Shown here one piece after another: positions 61,912-64,000 of a stretch of 64,000 bases of DNA (its first letter is position 1; each line of letters opens with the position of its first letter). A program made the position numbers and the translations under genes. Source of the DNA: Allacma fusca (lineage: Eukaryota > Arthropoda > Collembola > Symphypleona > Sminthuridae); contig OX359246.1 in the NCBI GenBank assembly GCA_947179485.1, positions 42,573,632 to 42,637,631 on the forward strand, written 5' to 3'. Under the pieces are notes generated by a model. The model was given only the letters and a program-made list of their open reading frames with translations, did no database searches and was not told the DNA's origin.

Positions 61912-62109
61912 TCACGCCAATTTTTTTCTGGAATTAAGACTGAAAATTTTGAGGGTAAGAGAGGTCAGTGAACCTATAGTAGCATCATGTAGTGTTTTGA
62001 AGTTGTGATTTGTAAACGACTCCGAAATAGGAGTTAGAGCTGTGGTGGTTGAATTAAATTGCTGTTGCAACTGAAGGGTTGTTCTTAAGATTTGTTGATC
62101 ATATAGCAT
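61912..62109 (-). CDS. Small ORF after pol in the LTR retrotransposon
   Basis: ATG at 62109, 26 bp after the pol stop, 65 codons (MLYDQQILRTTLQLQQQF..). No membrane segment and no env features; it ends at the proposed LTR start. It may be a remnant third ORF or chance. Confidence 0.3.
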   Translation of the reverse strand: MLYDQQILRTTLQLQQQFNSTTTALTPISESFTNHNFKTLHDATIGSLTSLTLKIFSLNSRKKLA

Positions 62110-62135
62110 TTATTTAAATGAAGCTGAAGGCTATG

Positions 62136-64000
62136 TTATAGTTGATAACTATGGGTAGATGAGGGTTGAACCATCGTGTAGTTAAACAAATTGTCCATGG
62201 TATGAATGTTAGTTCGCGTACTCCGTCGGAATTCGGAGTCCGTACGTGCGAAAAAATTAGTTGGTAATATCTGCTGAGACTCATGTTCCAATAATTGTTG
62301 CTGTGTCCTACGGACACGTTTATTAGGAATTGTTATAGAGGAGGAATGAGGAATTTCCACAGTGGAATTTTTAGGTGCAGATAACAGGGCTTCTCTATAG
62401 GTAGGTTTATGAGGCTGCTCTTGAATTTCTGGAGGAATTGTAGGAGTTTGTTGAACGGGGAATGGAGGCACTGTATCCCGTAATGGGAATGCATGATCGT
62501 CATGTTTGGTGAAATCTGGTTCAAGAATAATGTCAGACTGATTTGAGGGCTGTTCAGAAATAATTTCAGGGGTTTCATCAGGTTCCGGAGAGGGTAGTTC
62601 TCCTGTAGATTCAGTGAGTTCTTGAGGAATGTCCTGTAGATTTGTAGAAGGTTCCTGCACTGGAGGTTCATATTCATTATTGAGCAGAGATTTAGTGTTG
62701 AACACATTGGGGCGTTCATGAAATATTTTTAATCTAGACACATGAACTGTGAGGGTTTTAACAGTGTTACCAACGGATCCTCTAATAGTGTAGTTAACGT
62801 CAGAGGGTTGATCAATAACAAAAAAGGGGCCTTTCCATCTGGGTAGTAATTTAGTACTAGTTCCCGGTTGTACGGACGTTTGTTCAAGGAGTACATTATC
62901 TCCGATGTTGTAGTGTACAGTTCGTTTAGACCTATTTACACGTTGAGCGTATTTGTCTCTATTACGGGTCAAAATGTCGTGAGTAGTTTTCCATAGCGTA
63001 GTCATGTCTTGGACGTTCCGGTTTTCTGGAGTAAAGGTAGGGAATGCATTTCTCAACGGGGTGCGTGCATGAAAACCATGCAGCACATAGAATGGTGTAA
63101 AACCGTGGGAGCTGTGCAGAGTATTGTTGAGATGGAATGTAATTGCTGGAATGGCTTGGGGCCAGTCGGCCTTATTTTCCGCTCTGTACATAGCAATGCA
63201 ATCACCTAATGTTTGATGGGATCTCTCGATAAGACCCTGACTTTGGGGGTGAAGGGTGGTGGAATAATTCATCTTAAAAGCAAATAGTTGTGAAAGTTCA
63301 TTAATGACCACATTATGAAATTCAGTTCCTTGATCTGACTGTATAATTTCGGGAAGGGAATAGACGGCAGCGATTTTGTTGAAAATGAATTTGGCTATAG
63401 CGGAAGCATCTGCTGTGAGTACAACCTCAGCTACAAGAAATTTGGTCAGGTAGCAAATCGCAGTTATTATATATCGTGGACGTCCTTCTTTATTTGTTAA
63501 TGGACCCTGGACATCGAGCTGTATTCTTTCAAAGGGTCTGAGGGGAATGGTAATGAATTGAAATTTTCCTGGCTGTTTGTGTCCACGGGGAGTTTTTCTT
63601 TCTTGACAAAGTTTACAAGATTGGATAAATTCTTTGATGTCTTTACTCATTGTTTTCCAAAAGTAACTTTGTTGGATTTGTTTCAGAGCTTTGGTATGTC
63701 CTGTGTGGGACACTGGGTTATGGTGACGTTTAATGATATCTGGGACCATGTGATGTGGTATCATGAGTAGGGATTTTTCTCCAAGTTTTTTGTTATGTTT
63801 ATACAAGATATTGTTGTATAAGGCGTACGTTGAACGTAGTCTCCAATTTGTTGGAAGCTTATTAATTATATCCATGAGTGTTGGATCTTTTGCCTGTTCG
63901 TCTTTGAGAATATCAATGTCCATTGTATGAACAGAAAGGCATGCTTCCGCGTCTGTCTGTGAGTGGGTTGGTTCTTGGAAGGGATTACGGCTGAGGCAAT
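62136..64000 (-). CDS. pol: Gypsy-type pol polyprotein, 3' part with integrase (partial, runs off the window)
   Basis: Open frame from the window edge; the first residues seen (ALSRNPFQEP) match the conserved end of the RNase H region in Gypsy-type pol, so reverse transcriptase and RNase H lie beyond 64000. The internal ATG at 63923 is not the start. The integrase has the HHCC zinc finger (H..H..CKLCQERK), a D,D-35-E core with LDVQGPL, QSDQGTEF and PQSQGLIERSHQT, and a GPF/Y-like region (LPRWKGPFFV). After that comes a Pro/Glu/Ser-rich tail of about 200 residues. The frame is intact for 620 codons, so the copy may be young. Metaviridae is inferred from the domain order and motifs. Confidence 0.92.
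   Translation of the reverse strand, partial: CLSRNPFQEPTHSQTDAEACLSVHTMDIDILKDEQAKDPTLMDIINKLPTNWRLRSTYALYNNILYKHNKKLGEKSLLMIPHHMVPDIIKRHHNPVSHTGHTKALKQIQQSYFWKTMSKDIKEFIQSCKLCQERKTPRGHKQPGKFQFITIPLRPFERIQLDVQGPLTNKEGRPRYIITAICYLTKFLVAEVVLTADASAIAKFIFNKIAAVYSLPEIIQSDQGTEFHNVVINELSQLFAFKMNYSTTLHPQSQGLIERSHQTLGDCIAMYRAENKADWPQAIPAITFHLNNTLHSSHGFTPFYVLHGFHARTPLRNAFPTFTPENRNVQDMTTLWKTTHDILTRNRDKYAQRVNRSKRTVHYNIGDNVLLEQTSVQPGTSTKLLPRWKGPFFVIDQPSDVNYTIRGSVGNTVKTLTVHVSRLKIFHERPNVFNTKSLLNNEYEPPVQEPSTNLQDIPQELTESTGELPSPEPDETPEIISEQPSNQSDIILEPDFTKHDDHAFPLRDTVPPFPVQQTPTIPPEIQEQPHKPTYREALLSAPKNSTVEIPHSSSITIPNKRVRRTQQQLLEHESQQILPTNFFARTDSEFRRSTRTNIHTMDNLFNYTMVQPSSTHSYQL

Larger units (their letters stand above)
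59820..61912 (-). mobile_element. Probable 3' LTR of the Gypsy-type element
   Basis: Follows the pol gene on the minus strand. A purine stretch AGAAAAAAA just before TTGGCGTGACCCC (about 61912-61925) looks like a polypurine tract and LTR start. Further along lie the 61-bp minisatellite, a TATA box (60088-60095) and an AATAAA (59974-59969), the order U3-R-U5 expected in an LTR. Exact ends need the second LTR, which lies outside the window. Confidence 0.45.

Noticed and set aside
62136..63923. ATG at 63923 as the start of pol
   Set aside because: The frame stays open upstream to the window edge and encodes the conserved ALSRNP end of the RNase H region.

Overview
The window is nuclear DNA of an animal, most likely an AT-rich arthropod. 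The signs are GT-AG introns, an activin-type TGF-beta ligand, a chromodomain protein, a GH31 glucosidase-family membrane protein, a vertebrate-like urea transporter, and several decayed transposons. The style (AT-rich, many microsatellites and hAT-like elements) would fit a copepod crustacean such as a sea louse, but that placement is an impression from memory and the sequence does not prove it. No prokaryotic gene, rRNA, tRNA or CRISPR array was seen. Gene models were built by hand from open frames, splice dinucleotides and intron phase.

Layout. 0.7-3.6 kb (minus): an SLC14-type urea transporter in three exons, preceded by a Ser/Lys-rich ORF that can be spliced in phase onto it. 3.6-8.3 kb: gene-poor. 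8.3-12.5 kb: nested mobile DNA. A piggyBac-like, TTAA-flanked element (8896-11835) carries a 137-bp satellite with a two-unit higher-order pattern and an AT palindrome, and sits inside an older inverted-repeat element. 12.9-22.0 kb (minus): an activin/inhibin-beta-like ligand of 586 aa in three exons, with a 6.9-kb first intron full of microsatellites. 22-32.7 kb: mostly noncoding, with isolated minus-strand exon candidates near 25.7 and 29.1 kb. 32.7-33.9 kb (plus): an orphan 375-aa protein with repeated Cys-Pro-x-His motifs. 34.9-40.2 kb (plus): a complete eight-exon type II membrane protein of 1008 aa with a trefoil domain and a GH31 domain whose catalytic aspartates are both replaced. 42.2-43.4 kb (minus): a Ser/Arg-rich protein with one membrane segment. 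43.9-44.9 kb (minus): a chromodomain protein.

The right third is dominated by transposons. Three hAT-like non-autonomous elements lie at 45.9, 50.0 and 51.2 kb, the last two with perfect 8-bp target duplications. A fragmented, probably decaying gene lies at 47.7-48.9 kb. A small three-exon single-pass Cys-rich protein (52.4-52.95 kb) is followed within about 20 bp of its stop by a 5'-truncated, mutated LINE (to about 56.0 kb). A DEDDh RNA-exonuclease pseudogene (57.2-57.9 kb), a C2H2-finger exon on the minus strand (58.0-58.4 kb) and a PPxY-type terminal exon on the plus strand (58.9-59.1 kb) follow. The window ends inside a Gypsy-type LTR retrotransposon on the minus strand: the pol 3' end with integrase (62.1-64.0 kb), a 61-bp minisatellite, and a probable 3' LTR with TATA box and polyadenylation signal.

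The genes do not form a common pathway; this is ordinary eukaryotic gene order. The most unusual items are the enzyme-dead GH31 protein, the possible Ser-rich extension of the urea transporter, the chromodomain at the far C-terminus of an otherwise charged protein, and the nested satellite-bearing transposon.
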